A DNA stretch of 64,000 bases from Uliginosibacterium paludis (GTDB lineage Bacteria > Pseudomonadota > Gammaproteobacteria > Burkholderiales > Rhodocyclaceae). Positions 17,079 to 25,839 of the stretch are shown here, piece by piece. The translations under genes and the position numbers were made by a program. The stretch covers positions 106,562 through 170,561 of the forward strand of contig NZ_JBDIVF010000007.1 in assembly GCF_039631355.1 (NCBI RefSeq). The letters are read 5' to 3'. The first letter of the stretch is position 1, and every line of letters begins with the position of its first letter. Below the pieces are notes generated by a model. It saw only the letters and a program-made list of their open reading frames with translations. It did no database searches and had not been told where the DNA came from.

Positions 17079-20000
17079 ATGACGAATGTCGTGCAGCCCG
17101 GAAACGCCCTGAGCAGCCCACCCGAATACCAGCGCCTCTTCGACGCCGCACCGGGACTTTATCTGGTGCTCGATCCGCAACTGCAGATCGTGGCCGTGAA
17201 TCAGGCGTATGCGCGCGCCACCATGACACGGCCGGCGGACATCCTCGGCAAGGCGATGTTCGAGGTGTTTCCCGATAATCCCGATGACCCTGAGGCCGAA
17301 GGGGTGAGAAACCTGCGGGTGTCGCTCGCCCGCGTGCTGCAAACCGGCCAGGCCGACGCGATGTCGGTGCAGAAGTACGACATCCGGAAGCCGGCTGAAG
17401 AGGGCGGCGGCTTCGAAACCCGCTACTGGAGCCCGCTCAATTCGCCTGTCATGGGCGCGGACGGCAAGCTGGCCTACATCATCCATCGCGTCGAGGATGT
17501 GACCGAGTTCGTGCGCCTCAAGCAGCAGGGCATCGAGGAGAGCCGGCTCAACGACACCCTGCGCCAGCAGGCGCTGCGCATGGAAACCGAAGTGTTCGCG
17601 CGCGCCCGCGAGGTGGCGGAAGCCAGTGCGCGGCTCAAGAGTGCCAATGAGGAGCTTGATCGCCTCTATCACAAGACCCGTGAGCTCGATGAGCTGAAGA
17701 CCCGTTTCTTCGCCAATGTGAGCCATGAGTTGCGGACGCCGCTGACGCTGATCCTCGGGCCGCTGAGCCAGCTCATCGATTCTCCGCATCTCGACGCGGC
17801 GGAGCGGCGCAGCCTGCAGGTGGTGCAGCGCAACGCACGCCTGCTGCACCGGCAGGTCGACAATCTGCTGGACCTCGCCAAGCTCGATGCCGGCCACATG
17901 AGCGTCCACTATGTGGCGTTCGACCTGGCGGGCATGGTGCGCGTCTTCGCCTCGAATTTCGACACGGTCGCGGCCGACCGCGCTATCCGTTACCCGCTCG
18001 AATGCCCTGCGCAGCTGATGGTCGAAGCCGATGCCCAGAAGTGCGAGCGGGTGTTGCTGAACCTGTTGTCGAATGCCTTCAAGTTCGTGCCTGATGGCGG
18101 CGTGGTCATGCTCTGCCTGCGAAGCGAAGGCAATGACGTCGTGCTGGAGGTCCGTGACAGCGGCCCGGGGATTCCGGAAGCCATGTACGAGACGGTGTTC
18201 GAGCGTTTCCGCCAGGTCGATGACAGCGCCGAGCGGCGTGTCGGGGGAACCGGGCTGGGACTCTCCATCGTGCGCGAATTCGTCTCCCTGCAGCGCGGCT
18301 CGGTGACCGTCAGCCGTGCGCCGGAGGGCGGGGCTGGCTTCGTGGTGCGCCTGCCGATGCTGGCGCCACCCGGCACGCCGGTCGGCAGCCTGCAGAACCC
18401 GGAGTCAGCGCTGGCAGACAGGCGCGACGGTGTGGCCGAACGGGTGGTGCTGCACGAGACCCCCAAGGTTGCGGACAGCGACGCGCCGCTTGTGCTGGTG
18501 GTTGAAGACAACCCGGACATGAACGCCTTCATCAGTGCCGCGCTGGCCACGCGCTATCGGGTGGCGAATGCCTTTGACGGTCACACCGGGCTCCGCCTGG
18601 CGCTCGATCTGAGACCGGCGCTGATTCTCTCGGATGTCATGATGCCGGGCATGAGCGGCGATCGTCTGGTCGAGATCCTTCGCCAGCATCCGGACCTCGA
18701 TGCCACGCCGGTGATCATGCTGACCGCCAAGGCCGATGACGGCCTGCGCGCCACGCTGCTGCGCCATGGCGTGCAGGACTACATCCAGAAACCCTTCACG
18801 GTGGACGAGCTGCTGGCCCGCATTGCCAGCCAGCTCAACGAGCGGCAGCGGGTGGGGCGCCAGCTGCACAGCCTGGAAGAGCGCTTCCGCGCCACCTTCG
18901 AGCAGGCGGCAGTCGGCATCGCGCATGTGGCCCCGGACGGACGCTGGATGCGCGTGAACCGCAAGCTCTGCGAGATCCTCGGTTACAGCTATGACGAGCT
19001 GCTCAAGCTGAGCTTCCAGGACATTACCCACCCCGATGATCTGGATCTCGATATCGGGCTGGTCGGCAAGGTGCTCGCCGGTGATCTGGCGAGTTACGAG
19101 CTTGAAAAACGCTATCTCTCGCGCAGCGGCCAGGTGGTCTGGGTCAAGCTCACCGTGGCGCTGGTGCGCAGCCCGGACGGAGCCGCCGAGTACTTCATCT
19201 CGGTGCTCGAGGACATCGGCGCGCGCAAGGCGGCCGAGCAGGCGCTGCTTGAGAGCGAGGAGCGGTTCCGCCTGATCGCGGCAACGATCCCGGAGGTCAT
19301 CTGGCTGATCGAGCCTTCGCCGCGCCGCTATGCCTATGTCAGCCCGGCCTATGAAACGATCTGGCAGCGTCCCTGCGCTGAACTGTACGAAGACCCGGCG
19401 CTCAAGCTGCAGTCGCTCGACGAGCGCGATCGCGAGCGGGTCCGGCAGGCCAAGCAGGCGGCCATGCAGGCCGGGCAGCCCTTCGAGCTGGAATACCGCG
19501 TCATGCGGCCCGACGGCAGCTGCCGCTGGGTGCGCGAACGCGGCCATCCGGTTGCCACGCCGCAGGGGCTGGCGGGATGCTATGTGGGCATCACCAGCGA
19601 CATCACTGACACCCGGCAGGCCGAGGAGCATCTGCGTCAGGCCGCGACGGTGTTCGACTGTGCGCGCGAAGCGGTGATCATCACCGATCCGGCCGGCATG
19701 ATCCTGGCCGTCAATCAGGCCTTCAGCGACATCACCGGTCACGCGGCGGAAGACGTGCGCGGGCTCGCGGTGAGCCTGTTGCGCTCCGACCGCCACGGGC
19801 CGGAGTTTTTCCAGGAGCTGTGGGCCAGCCTCGAGCGCACCGGGCAATGGCAGGGCGAAATCTGGAACCGGCGCCGGAACGGCGAAGCCTATCCCTCCTG
19901 GATGACGATCTCGGCCGTGCCCGATGCGCAGGGCCTTGCGAGCCGCTATGTCGCGCTGATGACGGACATCAGCCAGCAGCGGCGCAGCGAGGAGCGCCTG

Positions 20001-21344
20001 GCGCATCTGGCGCACTACGATCCGCTCACCGAATTGCCCAACCGACTCCTGCTGCAGTCCCGCCTCGAGCATTCGCTGACGCAGGCCGCGCATGCCCATC
20101 GCCGGGTGGCCGTGCTCTTCATCAATCTCGACCGCTTCCAGACCGTCAACGACAGCCTCGGGCATCAGGCGGGCGACCAGCTGCTTGTCGAGGTGTCCGC
20201 ACGGCTGCGCCAGAGGATGCGCAGCGAGGGCAGCCTGGGCCGTCTGGGCGGCGACGAGTTCCTGCTGATCCTGGAGGCCATCGAGCGCCCCGAGGCGGCG
20301 GCCGAAGCGGCGCAGGCAACGCTTGCGACGCTGGCCGAACCCTTCCGTCTCGCGGGCGGGGCCGAACTCTATGTGGGGGCGAGCATCGGGATCAGCATCT
20401 ATCCGGATGACGCAGCGAACCCGAATGATCTGCTGCGCAACGCCGACGCAGCGCTCCATCAGGCCAAGGCGCAGGGGCGCAACCGGTTCTGTTTCTATGC
20501 CGCGGCGATGAATGCCGAGGCGCTGCGCCGGCTCGCACTCGATGCGGCCCTGCGCAGGGCCCTTGAGCGGCGTGAATTCGAGCTTCACTACCAGGCCAAG
20601 GTGGATTTGCGCAGCGGGCGCATCCGCGGTGCGGAGGCCCTGATCCGCTGGCGTCAGGCAGACGGCCGGCTGGTGCCGCCGGGCCAGTTCATTCCGCTGG
20701 CCGAGTCCACCGGGTTGATTGTGCCGATCGGCAGCTGGGTGATCGAGGCGTGCTGCCGGCAGTTGCGTGCCTGGCATGATGAAGGCATATCGGATTGCCG
20801 CGTTGCGCTCAATGTGTCGGCACTCCAGTTCCATGCCGGTGACCTGCCGGCGGTGGTGCGTGCCGCGCTGACCCGGTACGGGCTCGACGCGCGCTGCCTG
20901 GAGCTGGAGCTCACCGAAAGCATGCTGATGGATGACCCGCAGCGCACCATCGCCATCCTGCAGGCACTCAAGCAGATCGGCGTGCAGCTCTCGCTCGATG
21001 ATTTCGGAACAGGCTATTCCAGCTTCGGCTACCTGCAGCGTTTCCCGATCGACGCGCTCAAGATCGACCAGTCTTTCGTGCGGGATCTCGGCAGCGACCA
21101 GGGAGCGGCGGTGATTGCGGCGGCCATCATCGACCTCGCGCACCGGCTCGACCTCAAGGTGATTGGCGAGGGCGTCGAAACGCCGCTTCAGCTCGACTGC
21201 CTGCGCATGCAGGGCTGCGATGAAATCCAGGGCTACCTGTTCGCCCGGCCCTTGCCGGCGGACGACTTCGCGGCGCTGTGGCGGGCAGACCGGCGTCTGC
21301 CAACGGCATCCGGGCCGGCAGGCGACATCGCTGCCGGAATCTAG
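17079..21344 (+). CDS. Multidomain PAS/histidine kinase/receiver/PAS/GGDEF/EAL signalling protein
   Basis: This 1421-residue protein joins two-component and cyclic-di-GMP signalling. Domains in order: PAS (~15-150); coiled coil; HisKA with SHELRTP (His ~216); HATPase (~315-430, GTGLGLSI); receiver (~465-585, phospho-Asp ~519 in LILSDVMMPG); three PAS domains (~605-975); GGDEF with intact GRLGGDEF (~1057-1061); EAL with EAL at ~1186-1188, DDFGTGYSS and IGEGVET. Both output domains therefore look catalytically competent. No membrane segment is seen, so it is probably cytosolic. The start at ATG 17079 follows AAAGG. It is convergent with a second diguanylate cyclase, making a c-di-GMP locus beside the sigma-54 island. 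Confidence 0.95.
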   Translation: MTNVVQPGNALSSPPEYQRLFDAAPGLYLVLDPQLQIVAVNQAYARATMTRPADILGKAMFEVFPDNPDDPEAEGVRNLRVSLARVLQTGQADAMSVQKYDIRKPAEEGGGFETRYWSPLNSPVMGADGKLAYIIHRVEDVTEFVRLKQQGIEESRLNDTLRQQALRMETEVFARAREVAEASARLKSANEELDRLYHKTRELDELKTRFFANVSHELRTPLTLILGPLSQLIDSPHLDAAERRSLQVVQRNARLLHRQVDNLLDLAKLDAGHMSVHYVAFDLAGMVRVFASNFDTVAADRAIRYPLECPAQLMVEADAQKCERVLLNLLSNAFKFVPDGGVVMLCLRSEGNDVVLEVRDSGPGIPEAMYETVFERFRQVDDSAERRVGGTGLGLSIVREFVSLQRGSVTVSRAPEGGAGFVVRLPMLAPPGTPVGSLQNPESALADRRDGVAERVVLHETPKVADSDAPLVLVVEDNPDMNAFISAALATRYRVANAFDGHTGLRLALDLRPALILSDVMMPGMSGDRLVEILRQHPDLDATPVIMLTAKADDGLRATLLRHGVQDYIQKPFTVDELLARIASQLNERQRVGRQLHSLEERFRATFEQAAVGIAHVAPDGRWMRVNRKLCEILGYSYDELLKLSFQDITHPDDLDLDIGLVGKVLAGDLASYELEKRYLSRSGQVVWVKLTVALVRSPDGAAEYFISVLEDIGARKAAEQALLESEERFRLIAATIPEVIWLIEPSPRRYAYVSPAYETIWQRPCAELYEDPALKLQSLDERDRERVRQAKQAAMQAGQPFELEYRVMRPDGSCRWVRERGHPVATPQGLAGCYVGITSDITDTRQAEEHLRQAATVFDCAREAVIITDPAGMILAVNQAFSDITGHAAEDVRGLAVSLLRSDRHGPEFFQELWASLERTGQWQGEIWNRRRNGEAYPSWMTISAVPDAQGLASRYVALMTDISQQRRSEERLAHLAHYDPLTELPNRLLLQSRLEHSLTQAAHAHRRVAVLFINLDRFQTVNDSLGHQAGDQLLVEVSARLRQRMRSEGSLGRLGGDEFLLILEAIERPEAAAEAAQATLATLAEPFRLAGGAELYVGASIGISIYPDDAANPNDLLRNADAALHQAKAQGRNRFCFYAAAMNAEALRRLALDAALRRALERREFELHYQAKVDLRSGRIRGAEALIRWRQADGRLVPPGQFIPLAESTGLIVPIGSWVIEACCRQLRAWHDEGISDCRVALNVSALQFHAGDLPAVVRAALTRYGLDARCLELELTESMLMDDPQRTIAILQALKQIGVQLSLDDFGTGYSSFGYLQRFPIDALKIDQSFVRDLGSDQGAAVIAAAIIDLAHRLDLKVIGEGVETPLQLDCLRMQGCDEIQGYLFARPLPADDFAALWRADRRLPTASGPAGDIAAGI

Positions 21345-21369
21345 CCACCCGGGGCGATCGGCCGTTCGC

Positions 21370-22470
21370 TCAGCCTTCGCGGATCGGGCTGGAAGGCTCG
21401 ACCTGTGAAACCCGGTTGCGGCCGTTTTTCTTGGCGTCATACATCGCCTGGTCGGCAAGGCGCTGGATGTCGGCCATGGATTGCTCGCTGTGCTGGTTGC
21501 GGGCAACGCCGATGCTGGCGGTGACCTGCAGCCTGCCGTGCGGGGTGTCCACGCCGAGGGCTTCGATATCGGCGCGAATCGCCTCGGCGAGGTTCAGCGC
21601 ACCGGTCAGATCGGTGTGGGGCAGGAAGACCGAGAATTCCTCGCCGCCCACGCGGCCGACGAGATCGCTCTGGCGCACGGTGCTGCGCAGCCGGTTCGCG
21701 ACCGCCTTGAGGACCAGATCCCCCGCCTCGTGACCGCAGCGATCGTTGATCTGCTTGAAGTGATCCAGATCGACAAACATGACCGAATAGGGGGTGCGGT
21801 TGCGGCTGGCCAGATGGATCATCTGGTCACAGCCTTCGTAGTAGGCCCGCGCGTTGAGCAGCCCGGTCAGCGGGTCGTGCATGGCCAGATGACGCAGTTG
21901 CCGGTTCGAGCCCTGCAGCCTCACGAAGTAGGACAGCGAGCGCGCGCCATACACATGGAAGAAGGCGCCGATGTAGAGCATGGCGGCGAGCAGGGTCGCC
22001 ATGGCGTTTGGCGAATAGGGGCGGGGCAGCGAGCTGTTGCCCAGTGCAAGGCCGGTAACACTCAGCAGCGTGACGACCGCCCCGGCCCGCTGCCCGAGCA
22101 GGATGTAGACGCCCGGGATGTTGGTGAAGAACCAGATGACGCGCATCTCGTCTTCCGACACGAAGTACAGTGCCGATCCATATTCGGCAAGACAGAGGAT
22201 TTCGTAGCACCATGCCATCGGCATGAAGCGCCGGGGTTTGCCGCGCAGTGCGAACCAGAGCAGGGCACTCGAAGTGGTGAACACCTCCATCGACACGACA
22301 TGCCGCGAATCGATGGGATTGCTGCCGCTGGCCACGCCCAGAAGCAGCAGCGCGGTGACCAGCGCACCGCTCAGCATAACGATGCACAGGAGCCGGAACT
22401 GGAATGCGGCGTATTCCTCGCTTTCGGGAAAGCGGGCGTCGCCGAACAGGAAGCCTTCCAACCAACGCAT
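21370..22470 (-). CDS. Membrane-bound diguanylate cyclase (GGDEF)
   Basis: This 366-residue protein makes c-di-GMP. I start it at ATG 22470 (MRWLEGFLFG), which has GGAGAGGGG upstream; the longer frame has no good site. About five or six membrane spans occupy residues ~20-190 (for example LLCIVMLSGALVTALLLLGVA, AGAVVTLLSVTGLALG). The GGDEF domain begins near HDPLTGLLNARAYYEG and has the active-site motif GRVGGEEF at about residue 275. It is divergent from the GYG-rich protein gene. Confidence 0.93.
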   Translation of the reverse strand: MRWLEGFLFGDARFPESEEYAAFQFRLLCIVMLSGALVTALLLLGVASGSNPIDSRHVVSMEVFTTSSALLWFALRGKPRRFMPMAWCYEILCLAEYGSALYFVSEDEMRVIWFFTNIPGVYILLGQRAGAVVTLLSVTGLALGNSSLPRPYSPNAMATLLAAMLYIGAFFHVYGARSLSYFVRLQGSNRQLRHLAMHDPLTGLLNARAYYEGCDQMIHLASRNRTPYSVMFVDLDHFKQINDRCGHEAGDLVLKAVANRLRSTVRQSDLVGRVGGEEFSVFLPHTDLTGALNLAEAIRADIEALGVDTPHGRLQVTASIGVARNQHSEQSMADIQRLADQAMYDAKKNGRNRVSQVEPSSPIREG

Positions 22471-22574
22471 CGTTCGTGTCCCCTCTCCGGTTCTCTGATC
22501 CTCTCCATATAGACCATTCCGCCTGCCGGCGGTCATCCGCGCTTTCATGTATGCCGCCCGGCGCTGCGCTCACG

Positions 22575-22588
22575 GGAACGGCACTTGC
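22575..22588 (+). promoter_or_regulatory. Candidate sigma-54 promoter P1 (GYG-rich protein gene)
   Basis: GGAACGGCACTTGC, followed by C: GG at -24 and TTGC at -12, correct 10-bp spacing. The predicted start lies about 80 nt before ATG 22681. Confidence 0.65.
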
Positions 22589-22680
22589 CGCGTCCTGTGC
22601 GGAGCGCCATCGCCGGCCGGAGCGCTCCGCGATTGTTTCAGGAAGACCGGCTTTCGGGATCCAACACGAAAGGACAGGAC

Positions 22681-23904
22681 ATGAATCACCAAGACTATGG
22701 CAATCAGCAACGACGAGGTTCGAACGACTATTCGCAGCAATCGTCCGGCAATGAGGAGGGACAGGGCCGGGTAGGCTACGGTCAGGGCGGCCAGCAATCC
22801 GGCCGCGGTGGCCAGGGTGACTACTACGGCCAGCAGGATTTTTCGGGGCAGGGCAACCGCAACTATCCGGGCGGATCGCAGCAGGGCCTGGGCCAGCAGT
22901 ATCCCGGCTCGGTTGGAGGCAATCCGGTGCAGCAGTGGGAAAACAGCCGCCAGCAGGGCAGCTACGGCCACTCGGGCGAATACGAGCAGTCCCGCTATCC
23001 CTCGGGTGACTACAGCAGCCAAGGCGATTATGGCAACCGTGGCAGTTACGGTGGCCAGGGAGACTACGGCAGCCAGGGTGGCTACGGTGGCAGCCAGGGC
23101 GGCTTTGGCGGTCAGGGTGCAGGTCGTTCTTCCGGCTACCGCGGCAATGATGACTATGGTCGCGGCGGACGTTCCCGGGAAGACTACTACGGCATGACAC
23201 GTGGCTATCCCGACCAGGACTCGGGCCGTTTCGGCCAGGGCAGCTACGGCAGTCAGGGTGGCTATGGTGGCTATGGCAGCCAGGGCGGATACGGCGGACA
23301 GAGCGGCTTCGGCGGCGGTTCTCATGATTCGCAGCGCGGCTTCGCGCGCCAGGGCGAGAATGGCAGCTTTGGCGACCGCATCGGCTTGAGCGGCATCCAG
23401 CAGGACGACTCGCAGCGGAGTTCCGGCTGGAGTGGCGGTGGCCAGCATCAGGGCTCGCAGCATGAGCAGTTCGACCCGGATTACCACCAGTGGCGCAGCG
23501 AACAGATCCGCAGCCTGGATGACGACTACCGCTCCTGGAAGCAGGACCGCTACCAGAAGTTCTCCGACGAGTTCGGCTCATGGCGCAGCAAGCGCAGCAC
23601 GGGCTCGGGCAGCGGAAGCGGCAGTCAGGATCAGGGCGGCATGGCCACCAGCTCGGACCCGCACATGGCGACCGAGAGCTCGGTGGGCAGCGCGTCGGGC
23701 GGCAGCAAGTCCGGCAGCGGCAGTTCGTCCGGCATGTCGGGCAGCTCCTCCGGCTCGACTGGCAGCGGCAGCAGCTCGGGCACGAGTTCGCTCTCCGGTG
23801 CCTCGTCTTCCTCCGCAGATCAGGCCCTGACTGAAAGCGACAGCCATTCCGGCCGGTCGTCGGGCAGCTCGCCCAGCAGCGGCGCAGGCTCCAAGGGCAA
23901 GTAA
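22681..23904 (+). CDS. Gln/Gly/Tyr/Ser-rich low-complexity protein with C-terminal helical SWxxD-type region
   Basis: This 407-residue protein starts at ATG 22681 behind AAGGACAGGAC. Residues ~1-255 are built of short GYG, SQGGYG, GGQG and DYGxQ repeats, highly hydrophilic and probably disordered. Residues ~260-305 form a conserved-looking Trp/Arg/Asp-rich helical block (YHQWRSEQIRSLDDDY, then RSWKQDRYQKFSDEF). The last ~100 residues are a Ser/Gly tail. There is no signal peptide. I know similar proteins of unknown function in beta- and alphaproteobacteria, where they often sit among stress genes. The composition resembles phase-separating or desiccation-protective proteins, which is inference. 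Confidence 0.85.
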   Translation: MNHQDYGNQQRRGSNDYSQQSSGNEEGQGRVGYGQGGQQSGRGGQGDYYGQQDFSGQGNRNYPGGSQQGLGQQYPGSVGGNPVQQWENSRQQGSYGHSGEYEQSRYPSGDYSSQGDYGNRGSYGGQGDYGSQGGYGGSQGGFGGQGAGRSSGYRGNDDYGRGGRSREDYYGMTRGYPDQDSGRFGQGSYGSQGGYGGYGSQGGYGGQSGFGGGSHDSQRGFARQGENGSFGDRIGLSGIQQDDSQRSSGWSGGGQHQGSQHEQFDPDYHQWRSEQIRSLDDDYRSWKQDRYQKFSDEFGSWRSKRSTGSGSGSGSQDQGGMATSSDPHMATESSVGSASGGSKSGSGSSSGMSGSSSGSTGSGSSSGTSSLSGASSSSADQALTESDSHSGRSSGSSPSSGAGSKGK

Positions 23905-23913
23905 GCAGCAAAT

Positions 23914-23945
23914 GGCGCTTTGCCGGGGCCAACCGGCAAAGCGCC
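23914..23945. terminator. 13-bp perfect hairpin after the GYG-rich gene
   Basis: GGCGCTTTGCCGG (23914-23926) and CCGGCAAAGCGCC (23933-23945) pair perfectly around a 6-nt loop, 10 nt after the stop codon. It lies between convergent genes and could stop transcription from either side, though no long U-tract follows. Confidence 0.7.
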
Positions 23946-23952
23946 ACACCGT

Positions 23953-23986
23953 TTCTGCACGCGCCGGCTGGCCGACGCGTGCAGAA
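23953..23986. terminator. 11-bp perfect hairpin at the end of rpoN
   Basis: TTCTGCACGCG (23953-23963) pairs perfectly with CGCGTGCAGAA (23976-23986), immediately after the rpoN stop at 23989 on the minus strand. Together with the neighbouring hairpin it insulates the two convergent genes. Confidence 0.65.
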
Positions 23987-23988
23987 CC

Positions 23989-25455
23989 TCAGGCCAGCGT
24001 GCGACGCCGCTCGAAGGGCTCGATGCGCAAGGCCTGGCGATACTTGGTGACGGTGCGGCGGGCCAGCACGAAGCCCTGGCGGGCCAGCAGCCGGCCGATT
24101 GCGGCATCCGAGAGCGGTGCGCGCGTGTTCTCCGAGGCGATCAATTCCTGGATCAGGCGACGGATCGAAGTAGCCGAGCATTCGCCGCCCACGGCGGTGG
24201 CCAGCGAGCGCGAGAAGAAATGCTTGAGCTCGAACACGCCCTGCGGCGTCGCCATGTACTTGTTGTTGGTCACGCGTGACACGGTCGATTCATGCACGCC
24301 GGCTTCCTCCGCGATCTCGCGCAATCCCAGGGGCTTCATCGCGAGCGGGCCGTATTCGAGAAACAGCGCCTGATGCCGCACGATGGCTTCCGCAATGCTC
24401 AGGATGGTGGAGAAGCGCTGTTCAATGTTGTTCACCGTCCATTGTGCTTCCTGCAGATGCGCTGCAAGCTCGGGGTTCTGACCGGTGTGATGGCGGCGGA
24501 ACATGTCGACACAGCTCTGATAGACGCGCACACGCGGAATGACAGCGGGATTGAGATGGGTCGTCCACTGGCCCCGCGACTTGCGCACCACCACATCCGG
24601 AATCACGTATTGCGCCTGCTGGGTGCTGAAGCGCGAGCCGGGCCGCGGCTTGAGCCGGCGGATGCAGTCGAGCACCGGCTGCAGGTCTGCAGCGGAGCAG
24701 TCCAGCGCACGGGTGAGGCCATTGAGATCGTTGGCTGCGAGCAGGTCCAGATGCTGGTGGATGATCGTGCGGGCGAGTGCCTGGCGCTCCGGACACACGA
24801 TATCGGTGGCCTGCAGCAGCAGGCATTCGCGTACGTCGCGGGCGCCCACGCCGGCCGGGTCGAGCGCCTGGATGCGGGAGAGCCCGATGTGCATTTCCTC
24901 CCGACTGGGCCTGGGTTTCAGAGCGCTGATGACAGCGATCTCTTCGAGCGGCGTGCGCAGGTAGCCATCCTCATCCAGCGAGCCGATCAGACTGGCGGCA
25001 ATCGCCCGGTCGCGCGCGGAAAGCGGCATGACGCTGATCTGCGTGCACAGATGATCGACCAGCGATTCTTCCTCACGCTGCAGATCGATGGCGCTCGTGC
25101 GCGGGCCGTCGTTGCTGCGCGGCGCACCGGTCGGGTCGTCTGCCCGCCAGATGTCATGGTCATTTTCTGTCTGTTCCGAGCCGTCGCGCACCGTGGCGCC
25201 GGGCAGCTCGGCCACTTCCTGCTGGCTCGCGGCCTCGGCCGCGGCCAGCACGCTGGAGAGCGGGCTCTCTCCGGCTTCGGCAGCCTGGCCTGCTTCGCTT
25301 TCGTCGATGTCGAGAAACGGGTTGTTGGCCACGGTGTCATAAATCTGGTGCGAGTAGTCCATCGAGGACATCTGGAGCAATCGGACTGCGTGCTGCATGC
25401 GGGGCGACAGCGTCTGCTGCGTGTGCTGGCCCATGTTCAGGACTAATGCGTTCAT
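23989..25455 (-). CDS. rpoN: RNA polymerase sigma-54 factor
   Basis: This 488-residue sigma factor directs RNA polymerase to -24/-12 promoters. I start it at ATG 25455 (MNALVLNMGQHTQQTLSP) with AGGAGA upstream. Region I has the Gln/Leu-rich activator-responsive segment (RMQHAVRLLQMSSMDY). It is followed by an acidic region II, the core-binding domain (LVDHLCTQI, DEDGYLRTPLEEI) and the DNA-binding domain with the RpoN box ARRTVTKYRQ at ~465-474. It does not sit with ptsN, hpf and lptB as housekeeping rpoN usually does. Neighbouring sigma-54-type promoters and an NtrC-type activator suggest an island-dedicated paralogue. Confidence 0.95.
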   Translation of the reverse strand: MNALVLNMGQHTQQTLSPRMQHAVRLLQMSSMDYSHQIYDTVANNPFLDIDESEAGQAAEAGESPLSSVLAAAEAASQQEVAELPGATVRDGSEQTENDHDIWRADDPTGAPRSNDGPRTSAIDLQREEESLVDHLCTQISVMPLSARDRAIAASLIGSLDEDGYLRTPLEEIAVISALKPRPSREEMHIGLSRIQALDPAGVGARDVRECLLLQATDIVCPERQALARTIIHQHLDLLAANDLNGLTRALDCSAADLQPVLDCIRRLKPRPGSRFSTQQAQYVIPDVVVRKSRGQWTTHLNPAVIPRVRVYQSCVDMFRRHHTGQNPELAAHLQEAQWTVNNIEQRFSTILSIAEAIVRHQALFLEYGPLAMKPLGLREIAEEAGVHESTVSRVTNNKYMATPQGVFELKHFFSRSLATAVGGECSATSIRRLIQELIASENTRAPLSDAAIGRLLARQGFVLARRTVTKYRQALRIEPFERRRTLA

Positions 25456-25839
25456 TGGGGAGGCTCTCCTGGTCTTTTCGTGGCGCCGCTGGCTGCGGGC
25501 GGGAAACCTGTCAGGTCCGGGCGGCATTTGTTCGCGGGACAGGCTTCGTCGTGCTTTCAGGCAGGTTCCATGCCATTGATGCAAGCCACTGAGCCGGAAG
25601 GCTTTTCAGTCGCGCCCGCCTCGCACGCTGACCTTTCTTGCCGCAAGCCTTACCGCTCGGCCAGGCTTCTGCCACGGTCCCCGGACTGGTGCCGGCGGTC
25701 GCCCCGCGTCCTCAGCAAAGCGTTTTTGAAGCGTGCTGCGCTTCAGGTGCCGGCACGTCGTTTGCCGCGTGCGAGGGGCTGCGGGGTCCGCCGGACTGCC
25801 GCAGCCGTCCCTGCTCACACTTCCCGATTGGAGAGAATC
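25456..25839. other. 384-bp divergent region between rpoN and the hemerythrin gene
   Basis: No gene is supported here. Its plus-strand half contains candidate sigma-54 promoter P2 (25752-25765), which overlaps a small palindrome GTGCCGGCAC (25747-25756). I found no matching GG-N10-GC element directed toward rpoN, so the sigma factor is probably not autoregulated from this region. Confidence 0.5.
25752..25765 (+). promoter_or_regulatory. Candidate sigma-54 promoter P2 (hemerythrin gene)
   Basis: GGCACGTCGTTTGC, then C: a near-consensus -24/-12 element. The predicted start is about 60 nt before ATG 25840. Confidence 0.72.

Noticed and set aside
18405..21506. 1033-codon minus-strand open frame opposite the PAS/GGDEF/EAL gene
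   Set aside because: Shadow frame: composition rich in Arg, Gln and His, no domain, and entirely covered by a gene with clear domains on the other strand.
21827..24181. 784-codon minus-strand open frame
   Set aside because: Crosses several real genes in another frame, with Cys/Arg/Ser-rich composition and no family signature.
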